DNA of 64,000 nt from Fratercula arctica (GCA_947846985.1 CANTUZ010000004.1:2594927-2658926); one strand, 5' to 3'. Numbered from the stretch's first letter, positions 45,501-59,200 are shown. Made by a program: numbers and translations. Notes: generated by a model not told the origin, from the sequence alone.

Positions 45501-48500
45501 TGTGCAATGCCATATTGCTTCGGTCACTGGCAGAGCTGGACACGTGGATGTTGGGGGCTGTGGCACTTAGAAGCCTTGGTGTGACCCTCAATGGGGTGTC
45601 AGGTCTTTCCGTGAACCTCTGTGTTCTTCTAGTGGGCATCTTTATACTAAAATCCCGTCCCAATGGCGTTTATTTGCAGCTGGAGTTATAAAGGTCTTTA
45701 TATTATTGAAGTGGAGAAACGCTTGGGGACTGTTCTCCCAACCTAAAGAAGGCTTAAGAAAAAAAAACCAAACCACGAAACTCAAACCATAAAGTGTAAA
45801 TGTTTTCAGAAAAAAGGGTAGTGATTAAAAATACTTTGTTCTTTCCTGAAAGCTTCATCTTGCCAGCAGGAGGAGTCCTGCGATTACATTGCTAGCAGCG
45901 TGGACTGTGAGTCGCGAGGCGGAAATGAAAGAGAAGTAAGGCAAAGCTTTTTTTCTTGAGGATGCCCCTTCTACAAAATCAGAGGAACTTCATTTCCCAG
46001 TACTAGTGAAATCGGTTATGAGAAGAGAAATTTGGAAGTGACCTGTACACAGGCTAGCTACTATTCAAAGCTTTCAGAGAAGATGGCATGCTAACAAGGT
46101 AGACGGTGACCTTTTGCTAGAGGTGCCCTGTGAAAAATAAAGCTTTATTTCGGGGATTTTGAACCACCGTAGGCATGGTTCCTGTAACAGGGCCTTCCCA
46201 GGGGCACCTGAGGTTTGTTGGTCATGGGGGGCACTGGGTTTGCAGAAGGGTCACTTCTCTGCTTCTCAAGGGCTTTCCAACGGGATTGCGAGTAGATGAG
46301 ATGGGAGTGAAACTCGAGTTGTTCATATTTCAAGAAAACTAGTTTTAGTATTTTATTTTTTCCCCAAATCCTTACAAGCATCCACTATCAATGGATAGCG
46401 GCTTGAAAAAGATGCATTTTTTTTAATGGCCTAATCTCACTGTGTTTTAAAAATGCTCATCAACAAAATCTCTAGCACTCTATGTAGTGCACAGAGGTGG
46501 TGTCTTATTCCTTGCTTGTGTGCAGAGACATTGGGAAAAGATTGAATTTACTTGATTTCGGTAGCGATTTGTGGTCTTGGATGTTATTTGAAGGGGTGAA
46601 ATATCTATTAGGCGTAGAGCTTCCAGACTGAAATGTGGACTCTTCTTAAAGTGTGTCAGAGTGGCCTTCAAATTGTCATTTTCTTCCCGAAGCCTTTATA
46701 AAAAAAGGTGTTGTAAAGGCTACTTAGCAAGTTGGAGAACTTGGAAATGAAATCGAAGACAGGCGTTGTATGCTACTGTGGGTATATTGAGCTACAGACA
46801 CTGAGGTATTTTAAAAGTATATTTTAATGTTTCTGAGGGAGATTGACCAAGTGGGGAGAAGGTCAAATAAATAATCTTGGGAGAGTAACATGTATTGGTA
46901 AATAAAGCAGTTTTGCTTACCTCTGACGAAAGACTGGCTGAAATCCAGTTTGTAGTAGTCGAAGGTGGCTGGGGTGTATCAGGCTTCATGCTGCATGAGA
47001 GAGAATTTCATCTCCCAGCCTTATCGCACCATCAGAATATTACGAAAGGAAGTTGGTTTCTCTTTGGCCAGATAAAAGCCATTCAGATCTTGATCTCACG
47101 CTTAGACTAGAAAAAAATCCTTTATTTTTTAAATTAAAGGAATAAATCCTTCATCCTTCCGGGTAATACAATAGTATCTGTGAACAACCACAAACGCGTT
47201 AAAGTCAAGCCAAGCTTCTAATCAATGACAGTATCTTGACACGTTAGGGAATGAGTGTTAAGTCCTCTCCCAAAAAAACTTGGGCCACTTTATACGGCGT
47301 TTCTTTACTTTTCATATGAGAACTGCGAATTATTTACAGCACAGTTGCAGCCTCTGGCACTTCTATCATTCTGGGCCAAGCAAAACATCCACCGGTAGAG
47401 ATTTTCATTCAGCTTTCACAGGGTTTGCTGCTTGGAATTCAGCAAAGCACTTTGATAACAATCAAAGATGGATTGGTTTTGCTATTTAATACTGATTAGG
47501 AGACTGGCATCCGGTGTGCACTTTTTAACTCCAGGGAAGGGAACAGGATACAGTGTAATTTTGTTGGTGGTGGATTGTTTGTACCTGTAGCTATTGCTTC
47601 CTTTGCCCTGGGTTTTCTCTATGGAGAAAACCATCTCCGTTTGGGTTTTTTTCCTCCCAGAGATGCTAAAAGCTCTGCTCGGCGCAAGCGCAGCACTGAC
47701 TCTGTTGCTCGTTGAAGAAGGTCAGTTTGTTATACCACTCTCTGGACTTCAACAGATCAGCTTCTTCTTAAGACGGAGCAAAAATAGACCAAGATATCAA
47801 ACAAGTAAATCAGCTCTGGCAAAATTCTGCTCGTGGGGCAGGCTGGAAATGTTAACAGGAAAAAGGAAGAGCTCTGCAGATTCTGGCCTTGTGTTCACCT
47901 TTTTCCACTGAAGAGCAATGACTAGTTTGACCGGAAGTTAGAAGTTCGAAGTGATTAAATGAAATTAATACATATGAAAATAATTCACATAACTCATTAC
48001 TATAATTTAGCAGCCTTAAAGAAAGGAGTGTCTAATTAGATCAGGTAAAATTTGGAAGAATTTTGAACTGAAGCGTGAAGGGATTCTGGAAGCGGGGAAT
48101 TCACAGAAAAATCCATTTCGTAGTTGTCTACTTGTTAGTTTTTTTAATTGTCCCGGAAAGCAGCTGGCTCGATACAAGTATAGGACTACATCTGAGTCTG
48201 CTTCTATCTGACAAGTTCCTCTAGGAAGGTCGCAATCTTCTTTGGAAGGCTTAACCCACAGATTTCCCAGTATGGACCGTGTGGGCTAAATTCCAAGAAA
48301 TTCGCAAGATCCTGAGAAGAGACCCCAGCCAGCGGAGTTGGAACGAGACGGGTCCTTTTCAGAAACGTGTTTCTTCAGCTATTCCATGTAAGTCTGTGCC
48401 AGCACATGCCCGGCTTTCAATGAACATAACATCTGGCTCCAATCACGCAAACCAGTGATTTGCATGCCACACTGAGAAACAGATCCATAACACCAACGTG

Positions 48501-51500
48501 CAGAAAATTGACCTCTGCCTGGAGATTTGATAAAAGGATGGTTAAAAATGGTGTATTCCTACAACATCAGTGACTTTTTGTGCCACTAGCTCCAAGAGCC
48601 GCGGCTGCAGCTGACAGTTGGGTCGTTGCTTGGCAAGATGCACCCTTCAAGCTTTCCGTCTTAGAAAAATCTCTTTATTTCTTTAGACAGTCTGAAGCTT
48701 ATTTTGTGTTCTTGTTGGTTCTTCACTTGTAAATAGACTCAGAACAGAAATACTGCTTTTGTATTGAATTAGGAGTTGAAAAAAAGGATGTGAAGGACAC
48801 ACATTTACAAAACTTGGAATTTCTGAAACTGTGTGGGAGGTCTTAGTGCAAAACTTTAGAAATATTTTCTTTCAAGTGCATATTTTCTTTTCCAGGGGGA
48901 AAAGCTCTTCATTCAATTTGTGGAATGGGTAAACTTCCACAATTAAGTAAATTAGGGATCTGGAGTTCTCCTGACTTTAGCAGCTTCTTTGGAACAGTGT
49001 TAATTTAAGTCACTTTCATGGTCATCTCAAATGACTTAAAACCTGTAGCACCATCTGCCTTGATAGATAGTGGCGAAATACCTGTTCTCTGCAGGTGATA
49101 GAACATTTACTTTTTCAGGTTTGGTGCGATCAGAATGGTGTAAATTCTGAACCATGAGTGTTTTGCTTCTCTGTGTGGGTACATTGGTGAGGCAGGAAGG
49201 AAATGATTTCAACTTTTGCTTTTCTCCTGTGTTGCACCAGGACTTGCGTTATGGTCTGAAATAGCTTTGTGTAGGAATGAATTCCATCGGGGATCACGTA
49301 TCTTCTATTGCCCCGCTTGGATCTTTCTCTTCTTCCCTGCTGGCTATTAACACACGCCTAAAGGAGCTGCCTTGGTCGGCTTTGAGGTTTTCTCAGTTTC
49401 CTTCTTAAATCCTTTGGTTTCGTGGTAGCAGGGCCAAGGAGGACACAGCATGGAGGGAAAAGCGACACAGCAGAAGGGCTGGGCCCAGTGGGCATAGGCG
49501 AGAGCTGGGATTAGGAAGGTAGGAGAAATAGGAAGGGGAAAGCTGCAGCTGAACCAGGGTAACAAACTGTAAAAGCCTAGAAGAATAGTAACAGAAAGAT
49601 GGCCAGCACCGTAAATTAGTCAAAAAACGTGCAGATAAGCAGTTTGCTTTGTGGCTTCCTTCTCCATGTGCATCTTCCCCCTGGGGGGAAAAAAAAAAAA
49701 AAGTGGAGGGAGAGCGAAATAGACCAGAGGCACCTGAGCTCAGCAATGAAAAATACCTGTGAAAGGAAAAGACTAAGGAAACTGACTCCCAAGTACAGTT
49801 GCCGGTCAATAATTGCTTATTTCTGTCGATTTCTTTCTATCTTGAGTAGTGGGGAAGGACCTGTCTTGCTTCTGTTCATGCTTTGGTAAGATAAATTTTT
49901 GTTTCAGCTGTTATGTGGAGTGGTGTCAATGAAAAATCCCTTATCTTCCTGGATTATGCTGCCTCTTGGAGCTTTTCTCCTGCACTGCCTGAAACGCTCG
50001 GATGTCAGAGGCTGCATTCCCGTGTCTCTTCGGGTGATGCGAAGCTAAGAGCCAGACAGCTCTGCAGCTGTAACTTGACAGGAGCTCTGCGATTTGGCAA
50101 GGTGGTTTTATGGCAAGAAAATATTGTCAGCGTTGTCTTCGTTTGCCTTGGTTTTACTGGTAATGAAGAGAAAGTGAGGACAGGAGGCAACCAGAGGTGT
50201 TCCACTGAGTGGCCGCTTTGTTGAACGTGCACCCGGTCTCTACGTGGCAGGCATCTCTTGGACTTTACGCATCTATTAAGTTAATGAACCCTGTATGTGC
50301 CTGGCTCTTCTTACTATGAAATATTTGAATTACACAAAATTATTTGTTTGGTTAGTGTTTGTGCGTGCAGTGGTAGGTAGTTATTATGTCTCTCTCTGCT
50401 CTTATTTTTATAAAAAAACTACCTCCTGCTAATAGTTAATGAATAATAACCCCGGTGAAGCACCGAGAAACTCATCATGCAAACTGCTGTTTGAATCTTG
50501 GACCGGTGCCATGCTGTACGTTTCACTTGGCACATTTGTGGCTGGAATTGCGGTACAGTAATTGTAGGCATACAATCCTGGGGAAAAAAAGAAATGACCT
50601 CCAACGCGGAGTTCAAGATGGTAGTGTTCATTAGAAAGTGAATCGAAATTGAACAGATTGAATTACTATGAGGAATTGCTATTAAATTTAGCTGGTATAG
50701 TTGCATTTAATTAGACAGGCTTTGTCTAAAGCAGGCGAGAGAAGGCGGCTGCAGAATTCCAGCTTTGTACAACTGACTGCTCCACGATAATTGGGATACC
50801 GCTGTGAAGCAGGTACATGGAAATTAGCTGAAAAAGATAATTTCTTTCATAGAATGGGAAAACTAGAATCACTTTTCTAGTTCATTTCAGCTTGAGGTTT
50901 TTGCATGTAGCAGTACAATGGCTGTGACTGCCCAATTTGTGGCTGATTTTCTTTATCCTGTGACTTAAAAAGAACCCAACTCTGATATGGTGGAAGCACA
51001 TGGAAAAGTTGGCTCCGGTATCTTCTGGTGAACGTGCGGAGCTGGAGGTGTGAAATCAGGATGCTTTTTACCGGCTGGCCGCGAGCCTTGGGAAAGAAAA
51101 TGTTACAATGGGGAGAGGCGAGCTTGGACTTTGGTCGTTTATTTTCTTAGTTTGAGTGCTCGATCGGTGATTGCTGATGCTCGAGTCTTCCCTGATAGAG
51201 GAGATCTATAGATAGAGGAAATCTATACAATGGGTGAGGAGCCCAGGAACTGGAATTGAAGGGAGAAACTGACAGAGTCTTTCAATGCGAAGCCGTGGGA
51301 GGAGAAAACAGTCCTTCTAGTAAACAAACCATGCCCCATTGATACTATTTTTTCATAATCCTGCCAACAAAAGCGAGATCCAAACATACCTACCGAAAAG
51401 CTTCAAAACCCCTAGAGACGATGAGTTCTCCGTTCCAGCCCCTCACTTCTGACTGGGATAAGTTCCCCCCCCCCCCTCCCCGCAGCTCCCTGTGCTGAGA
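39501..51500. other. Intergenic region between MRPL1 and FRAS1 (about 12 kb)
   Basis: No exon, RNA gene or transposon was recognised on either strand. Open frames of up to 141 codons (for example 40,574-40,999 minus) lack family resemblance and are within chance length for this amount of DNA. Long T tracts occur at about 41,500 and 41,845. A 17-bp duplication lies near 51,200. Enhancers for FRAS1 would be expected here or in its introns but cannot be seen by eye. Confidence 0.65.
51194..51227. repeat. 17-bp tandem duplication
   Basis: The copies gatagaggagatctata and gatagaggaaatctata are adjacent and differ at one base. Each contains a short palindrome-like atctata word. Confidence 0.85.
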
Positions 51501-51539
51501 CACCCCTTCGGGGCTGGAGCCTTGCGAGGTTTTTCCAAC

Positions 51540-52480
51540 GCGATCGCCTTTTTTTTGCCCAAAGCGGGGTCCAAACGGGGGAGCTGGCACTGCTGCGGGG
51601 GGGACGGGCTGCGGATTTACCGAGGAGGAGGAGGAGAGCCTTCCCCACCAACCGAGGGGCACGGCCGGGCGGGGCCGCACGCCTTCGCCCCCCGCCGAGG
51701 GAGGAGGAGGAGGAAGAGGAAGGCGGGGGGGGGGGGGAGAAGCGCTGCCCGAGGCGGGGCCGGGCGGGGCGGAGGGGAGGGGAAGGGCGAGTTACGGCGC
51801 ATTTCTTGCGGGGGCCGCCGCCGCCGCCGCTTTGTCTGCGGGGCAAAGTTTGGCGAGGTGAGGCGAGGCGCTGCCCCGACACCTGCCGAAGGGGCGGCGG
51901 GGCCACCCGCCCCCGCCATCCCCTTCCTTCCCTCTCGTCCCCTGCAGCCGGCGGCGGGGCCATGGGCGCCTGGGCGACGCTGTGCCTCCTCAGCGCGGCG
52001 CTGGCCGCCGCCGCCGCTGCCTCAGGTGAGTCGTTCTCCGGTCCCGCGGGCGGTGGGTGCCCTGAGCTCTCCCTCGCTGATGAGGGATCCCCCCGCCTTC
52101 TCCCCGGGGAGGTTTGGGGGCATCTTTCCTTCCCTTCTCCCCGGCCCGGGCGGGGGTCCGCTTCCCGCCCCCCGCCATTTTGGCGGCCTCTCCACAGGCG
52201 GGGCGAGGAGCGGCGGGCGGCCGGGGCGAAGCCGTGCCCGGTGCCTTGCCGTGTCTGTCCCCCGGCTCTTCCCGCTCGGTGGTGGTGGGATGCCCGCTAA
52301 ACGGCTGAGGGCTGGCGGGCGGGAAGCGGCGGGGGTGGAGGAGCGTGTCCCGCTTCGAGCATACGGGGCCGGGGGGTGCCGCCTGTCGGGCTGGGGCTGC
52401 GGGGCTTCCCCCTCACGCTCGGCGCCTTTTCCCGAGGGCGAGGAGGCAGCCCAGGACAGCGGTAAACGCCTTGCCGAGCT
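51540..52480 (+). promoter_or_regulatory. FRAS1: FRAS1 CpG-island promoter
   Basis: CpG-dense sequence starts about 420 bp upstream of the FRAS1 ATG and runs into intron 1. It includes a 13-nt G run at 51,725-51,737 and many GGGCGG-type Sp1 words. A perfect inverted repeat, ccgccattttggcgg (52,172-52,186), just inside intron 1 matches a YY1 site on one arm. No TATA box was seen. The long GC-rich open frames on both strands here (up to 422 codons) are composition artefacts. Confidence 0.75.
51962..52025 (+). CDS. FRAS1: FRAS1 exon 1 coding part (signal peptide)
   Basis: There are 64 coding nucleotides, MGAWATLCLLSAALAAAAAA plus S and the first base of a glycine codon, followed by the strong donor gtgagt. 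The alanine stretch is encoded by a GCC/GCG run that could vary in length. Confidence 0.88.
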
Positions 52481-55400
52481 GAAGGAGGGCGGTTATCCAA
52501 AAAGGATTTTGTGGATTTTAGTTGTCTCAACCCACAGAAATTGCCCGGGTGTGAGGTGGGCTGAGCTGGGTCAGTCAGCGGCAGGGCTCGGGGCCGAGCC
52601 ACCCCCTGAGGGCGGTCCCCGGGGCTCGGGGCAGAGCCAGGCTGTCCCCGCACACCCTCCACGGGTGTTGGTGGCGGTGGTTGAGGGCTCAGCCGCTTGC
52701 CCACGGGGCTCAGAAGGGCTGTGGTGTGCGCTGGTCGTCTGCCGGCCTGGGTGGCCGTGACAGGAGCTGTGGGGAGTCGGTACCGGTCACCCACTGCACC
52801 TTGTTTTGGGAGAAGAGGGCTGAGCCGCACTTGGTGCGTGTGGATGTTGCTCTGAGAGTGCCTCAGCCAGCGTTGAGCATTGGTTTCTTCTGTCATTAAA
52901 AAAAGCGGTCAGGACAGACTTGTAAAAAGCTCAAGGTTATGCTCTTGCGATGCTAGCAGGCAGTAAAGTTACTGATGTTTTAAGTTTGGGAGTGCGGTGT
53001 GGCTGCATTTGTGCTCTTAGGTTGTTTTCCCGCTTTTCCTTTGACTGTGAGACTGTAGGTTGTTGGTTTCCAAAGTGGCGGACTCCCCAAATGCAGCTCC
53101 CACTGTAACACTGTGATTCCCATTTGATAAGAGTTGTCTTAGGGAATAACAGTACTTAAAAGTAGCTATGCGTGTGTGAGCTGAGGAGCTGTTAGATAGG
53201 AATTTGGGATATTAACTTTTGAGGCAGTACTCTGAGAGACTTATACCAAAAAAACACCACCCCAAGCCAGAAAACTACCCTACTAACCTCCTGCGTCCAA
53301 GATGCCCAACACGAAAATTCGAAGGCAGAAAGTTAGGGGATTTCTTCCCAAGTATCTTCAGTATGTGAAAGGCAATAGGATCATTTGAGGGGAAACCGTT
53401 TCAGGTGAGCTTTGCAAACAGTCGTTAATCACACTGGTGACCTGGAGTTGCATGCAAAGCCAGGGCACTGTAACAAAGAGCGGTGTTGCTTAACCTGTAT
53501 GTCGTGTCTTGGGCTCGCTCACAATTGGGAATAAAAAGATAGCTAAAAGATAATTGTAACTCAGGGTTTTCAAAGTCCTGTAAAGCTGGGTCATATTGTA
53601 GTTATCCCCCTTGATAACTTGTGAGGGAGTGAGATATGTTTTGGGTTTAATGGAGAGGAAGAATCGGACTTTCTGTGTTTGCTTTCTAGTCCCGCGGGGG
53701 CCGGGGTGAGCCTGTCTCTTACAGAGTGCCGTGGAGGGAGCAGGCTGTAGAGCTGAGAGAAAAGTTTTTGAAGGTCTGTCTCATTCCTGCTGTCGCCTGC
53801 CTGGGCTATTTGAGGCCTTGGTCCTTACTCTGTGCTCTGGGCCCGCAGAGGATGAGCTCTTTGGCACATGACTGCTCTTTCACGATGTGTTTGTGGTGCC
53901 TGGCACAAAGGGCCCTAGATGTAATTACAGCCTCCTGAAGCAAAAGTGGGAAATGACGATTTATATATTTTTTCTTTTTTGATAGTTTCCCGCTGTCTCT
54001 TTAAGGTTTTCAGATCCTCAGTGGGGGCTCTGATACCATATTCGGTGTTTTAGTGTGTGAAACTGTTGCTACGTTGGTACTTTTAAGGAATTACAGCTGT
54101 TAGTGAGCAAAAAAGAAAGGGCAGCTGGCACATTTTTTAGGGGTAAAACAGTCTAGTTGTGCTGGTTTTAACTAATTGGTAGTAAGTTGGTTCTTTTTTT
54201 TCCCACGTGCCTTCCAACAGTATGTGACCTTGTATTTTGCACTGAGTTTCGAGGTGCAGCTGGATGATGAACCTTGAAATTATCTCTGTTGCCAGAAGAA
54301 GAGTGTGGGGGACAAGAGAGCTATGGGGGGGCAGGAAGATAATTGGTATTTGAAAATCAATGCAGTAACGTGAAGTCAAGGTATGGTGAAGTGTTTCAGT
54401 TAGTTGTTGGGTTTTTTTTTTTTTCTGTAAACAGAAATTACTATGAAAGTCAAGTAAATAAATGAACAGGTAATTGCTGAGGCTCTGAGTCTTAGTTGCA
54501 TTCGAGTAACTTGGCACCGCCATGAATGTGCAGAGCTTGCTCGTCAAATGTGAAATGGTTAATCGTAGGGTTCGTGATGTGGCAGGGGGGATACTATGCA
54601 GATGTGGGAGTGAAACCCCGTGTTTCAGCATGTTAGTCCTCTTTGGTGCTCAGTCTGTGCATGCGATGGGTAGGGCTTGATTTGTTTACTGTCAATATGA
54701 GTAGAAAGGTATCTGCTGAATTTGAGAGAAACACGATTGGGCTCTTGTGGCTCATCTTCTTGGCAAGGGAAAATAATTCCTGATGGCGCATCTGCGGCCT
54801 CTTGTATCTGAGCTGAAGACCAGCTCGAAGGAGGAGCTTTTGATTCGAAGCAGCGTAGCTCCAAGGTTTCCTGTACAAATTTGTCTAATCTGCATTTTAT
54901 GGTAAACACCACTCTTTGACGAGGAAATTTTTAGTTCCCTGGGTGGTCCCTTGGGGCAGCTTTTCCCACGTTCTCTTTTCATCTTCGAGTTTCTTGGGTT
55001 GTTCTTGATTTCACATTGTTGTCACGTTTTCAGTAGGCAGATATGTGTAGTTGTTCGAAAATGGCTGTTTCCTGGAAAATGAATGAGAGAACTGTCATTC
55101 AACTTACTCATGGTTTTATTTCCTAACCTCTGATTTGATTTACTGAAGTAGCATATATAAAGTATACTTGAATGGGTGTATATCACTTCATTGAAGGACC
55201 GTTCTCTCCCTTGGAGGACCTTTCTCTCAGCTGGCAGCGTAGATGGTGAGGGCTGGGACGGCTGAAGCAGGAGTCCCGTGAGCCTGTCATTAAGTGAAAT
55301 GTGACCCGTTGCCCATGGAGGAGTGATTTGGGAATGGGAATTCACGCCATCTCTTGCCATGATTGCATTTTTATGCGTATATTCATGTGCTTATTTGTTT

Positions 55401-56221
55401 CTCCTGTAAATGGTAAAAGGATTTATAGGAGCACAGAGAACAGGCTGCTCTTTAATACGCAATTTAAATGCCGTGTAACCTTGCATTTTTAAGGACCATA
55501 TTTTGCCCTTGAGTTTCAGTGCCCTTTATTTCAGTGAGAGCTCGGGCAATTATTTGAAGTTGAAACACAATTCTGAGCTTCATCTTACGTGTATTGTGTG
55601 AGAATTCCCATCTTATCATGGGTAGCCTTTGTGACAGTGGAGGGAGAGAATGAGTGGCATCAAATGGCTGAATTTGTCACCCATCTGAGAGAGTGTGGGG
55701 TGATTGTGGGAATGGGTTATGATACTAGCCCTGTTCAAAAGTGAGTGATTATCCATGGTGGTGCGGTCAGGTCCTTCTAAGGTTTGTGTCCGCCCCTGTT
55801 CTACTGCCTTGAATTTTCCTGCTTTCTTTGATTGTGTCCTTGACTGCTGTCTGAGAAAGACTGGGCAACTTTGTGCAATTGTGATGCTGCGATGCTTCAT
55901 CAGTGGTCTGGTGAGGTGCTGCAGAGGCATGTGCTAACCCCTTCTTTGAAGATCAGCTGCATTAAAATCCAGCTTGGCCAGAGTCCCTGGCAATGCAGTC
56001 TGAAGCTTACCCAGAGATTGCCCTGCTGCACCAAAACTGCATTTGTTGTGTCGCTGGCAAGTGCGTGCCCAGAGGTGTCAGCCCAGTGCTGCTCGTACTG
56101 TTCTGTTATGTAGCACGTCCGCTGGAGAGTGTGCTGATGTCACTTGCTTCTAATCTATTTTAATTTTCATTTTTTTTTTTGTCTCACAGGTGCCTGTATC
56201 TACCAAGGCTTTTTGTTTGAG
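51962..56221 (+). CDS. FRAS1: Extracellular matrix protein FRAS1, N-terminus (partial, exons 1-2)
   Basis: FRAS1 is a very large (about 4,000 aa) basement-membrane protein. It has N-terminal VWFC domains, furin-like repeats, CSPG repeats and Calx-beta domains, and acts with FREM1/FREM2 in epithelial-mesenchymal adhesion; its loss causes Fraser syndrome. The window holds only exon 1 (51,962-52,025) and exon 2 (56,190-56,221). Together they encode 32 residues: MGAWATLCLLSAALAAAAAA, SG, then ACIYQGFLFE. The first part is a hydrophobic signal peptide, with cleavage likely around the SG-AC junction. ACIYQG matches the human mature start ACVYQG, the first VWFC cysteine. Position downstream of MRPL1 on the same strand agrees with human synteny. 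The ATG has a good Kozak context (gggccATGg). The remaining exons lie beyond the right edge. Confidence 0.88.
52026..56189 (+). other. FRAS1: FRAS1 intron 1 (about 4.2 kb)
   Basis: The first 450 bp continue the CpG island; the remainder is ordinary AT-balanced sequence. Open frames of up to 164 codons (54,137-54,631 minus) show no similarity that I recognise. No transposon was identified. Confidence 0.82.
56190..56221 (+). CDS. FRAS1: FRAS1 exon 2 (32 nt)
   Basis: This very short exon lies between a strong pyrimidine tract ending gtctcacag and donor gtaggt. It completes the glycine codon and encodes ACIYQGFLFE, ending on a codon boundary. Similarity to human FRAS1 just after the signal peptide (GACVYQGSLL) and the exact phase fit with exon 1 support it. 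Confidence 0.87.
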
Positions 56222-59200
56222 GTAGGTAAGCTTGAACGTTGTTACGCTGGGCGAGTGCTAGAGAAGGTGCTGTTGAACTTGACTCTCGTTCCTGATTTTT
56301 GTCACCTCTGCGATTGGGATGGCTGATCTTGCAGCAGGTCACAGAGATGTGAGCCCTTGGAGAGGTCAGAAATTCTCCCCGGGCCTTTGAACCCGACCAT
56401 TCTCCTTCTCAGCACAGCTCTGCCTGCTGCTAACTGGGGCTCCGTTGTCCAGTGTGTGAAAAGATGTGAGAAATTTCAAGGTTTTTGGAAGTAGTGTAAG
56501 TCACAAATGTGCAGTCCTAGGCAGGATAGAGGTTGTGTAAAACGTCACTGTAATGCCAGGGTATACTCTGTATTAATTTCCCTGAATTAATAAGGTATTA
56601 ATGACAACAATTTAACACCTTCTCTCTCAGCTGGTTATGGTGAGTACTGTGTACCCTGACTTTTCTTTATAAACCCAACGTATTTTCTTTTATAGTCTTT
56701 CGCTTTGCATGTACGTTATCCATGAACAACTTTGTACACGAATCACGGTTTTTAACAATATATAAACATTGTTTTGCTCTGTAACACTTGTCTGTCTTGC
56801 TTTGGTACTCTGGGCTAAAAGGAAGTGCTTGAGCAGCTTTACATTTCTGGAGGGCTTCTGTACCTGCCTCCAGTCCCACAGCAGATGCGCTCAGGGATTT
56901 GCTACCATAGGCTGGGAGGCAGCAGCTGTCAGGGAAAGCCTGGGGTTTTAGTTCCCTTGCAGCTCTCGAGCAAAGCTGGATGAATGCTCTGCGTGTGTGA
57001 CATGTGACCGCTGACTATCTGGGAAATAACTGGTGGCAGCTGGTTCTTTTGTCCTTCCAATGTGGACTCGGGGTCTTGGAAGTTTTTCTGCTCCAAGAAG
57101 GGAATGTAGAGGGAATTGCTGGAGGCGATTTCGGTGGGTGGCTTGGGAGGAAGCTGAAGCAGGCTAAATGCGTTTGCTCCTCTTAATAATGCACCGCAGA
57201 GCATCAGTGTCTTAACAGCAGTTGGGGAGTTTGTCTGGATTCCAGCTTCAGTGAACTGCGTGGCAGGTCACTTTCTGCTGAGTGTTACAGCTCGGTACGG
57301 GCAGTATCGGGAGCAGAAGGGATAGCAAGTGAGGGGTTTCATCTGTCACTGATTACTACTGCCATGTCAGTCACAGATCTTTTTTTTTTTTTTTTTGGCC
57401 TTTTGTGGTTTCTTGGTGGTCTGATGTTTTTTCTCTGCTTTCTTTCACTGCTGCTGTGCATTTGAAATGCTAGTGCGGGTCTCAGTAACGTCTTGCCGTC
57501 GCATTTGTACATAAAGACTATGGGATATTCTAGGTTAGATGCTTCTTGTTTAAAGCACTTGCTCACAGTGTCCTTGATTTTTGTCTTTATCTCTGTATTT
57601 AGTAAGATTATTGGGTTTTTATTAATAAATGACTTTTGTAACTGTAGTAGTTTTCATTAGCTGTACAGGAGGGTTGCTCTGCGTTACAACTTGGAGCAGA
57701 CACAAAACTGATGCAGGTATACAGCTGGCATTTATAATCAAGTAAAACTTGAACAACTGGAGGTTGCTGTTCTTGGAACAAGGACCTATCCTGTCTGTTT
57801 TTTGTTGTCATGTCTGAAGATGCGCCTGCTTTCCTCTCTGAGTGACGTTTGCTGTGGGGACAGGCCTTCACTTGCTTTGCCATGAGTATTTTGGTACTTC
57901 TTCAATGTCCTATGTACTAATGTAACAACTTTTGATTGCTTTTCGGAACTGAATACAGATCAAAGGACAGGCTCTATGGCTTCAGCTAGCAATCTCAGAA
58001 CAGGTACTAAATCCACATTCCACTCATTTCCACTCGGATGGGCAAAATATCACATGCAACGCACCAAACTTGTGGTTTAGACGAATATTCCTCTGTAATG
58101 CTGCTTCACGGGTTTCTTTGGGTAACTGTTTTCCCTGAGAAAGCAGGAACTGCACAGGCAACCATGGAAGTTACAGATGGAAAAGAACCTTCAGTAGGAC
58201 TTGTTTCATTCTCTGGTTTGTGCCACTCCCGACGTCACTACTGGAGTTGGCTTGGTTAAATAAAACTGTATAAATCAAAGACTAGAGGTAGCGTGTGAGT
58301 GATTTCAAGGCTGTTAGTACTTGTGGCTTGGTGGCACATAAATGGGATAGGGCTGCAGAGCTCGTGTTACCTTTGCAGAAGGCCGCTGTCTCAGAGAGGT
58401 CAGTTTTGAAGTGGAAGATGACAAGACAAGCAGTCCTGCCGCTGCCATCGTTTTGGTTCCTGCAGTTTCCCTGGCTTCAGAATGAAGTTTGTTTTCAAAA
58501 AATACAAAACCTGAAGACCCATATGGGAAGCACTTGCTCTGTTTGTTAAACTCAGTGCTTGTAAAGCATTGGTGCAGCTGTCTGACAAATAAAGATGAGG
58601 AGCTATTGCCTCGTGGCTTTGCTCGTACAATTGTGTTTGTTGGAGCTGGGGAGGAGGGGCTTTCTGAATTGGGGTTGGGATTCTGGAGGTGCAAGTTGAA
58701 ATGTCGTATCTGTTATACTGTCGTCTTAATGAACGCATTTTGTTTTTCTACTTTATGCCAGATCATGAGAAAAGTAAAAGCCTGTTCTGCCTGTAATCTG
58801 TGTCTGTGTGTTGCTGTTTAGTCTCTCTGGTAAGACTGGTGGGAGCTGTGTTCACCGGGCTTTTTGCCAGGGCTGGTGAGTTTGTGCGGAGCCAGTGGTG
58901 CGCTCGGGCTGGTGGTACAAGGCAGTTCTGCTGGCATTTGCGACTTTGGAAAGTTGCACATAAAAGAACATCTTCAGCGAGGAAATCTCAGTGACATGAT
59001 AAACGTGCAAGCTAAGGACGTCATCTCTGTAGAATCTGTTCCGGAGGAGGAATGTGCCTTCTGGGTGTGTTTGCTTACAAACCGTTTACTCATTGAGAAG
59101 ACGGCTTTTCTGAATGACAAGAAGGCATCGGGCCAAACACTGCAACCTCACCTGATGGCTGTCACCCGCAGCGGCAGCAGCACAGTGTGCCTGTGGCACT

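Noticed and set aside
51492..52760. 422-codon plus-strand open frame and minus-strand frames of 183-199 codons over FRAS1 exon 1
   Set aside because: They are a CpG-island artefact. The 422-codon frame overlaps the real signal-peptide exon in another frame and shows no domain.
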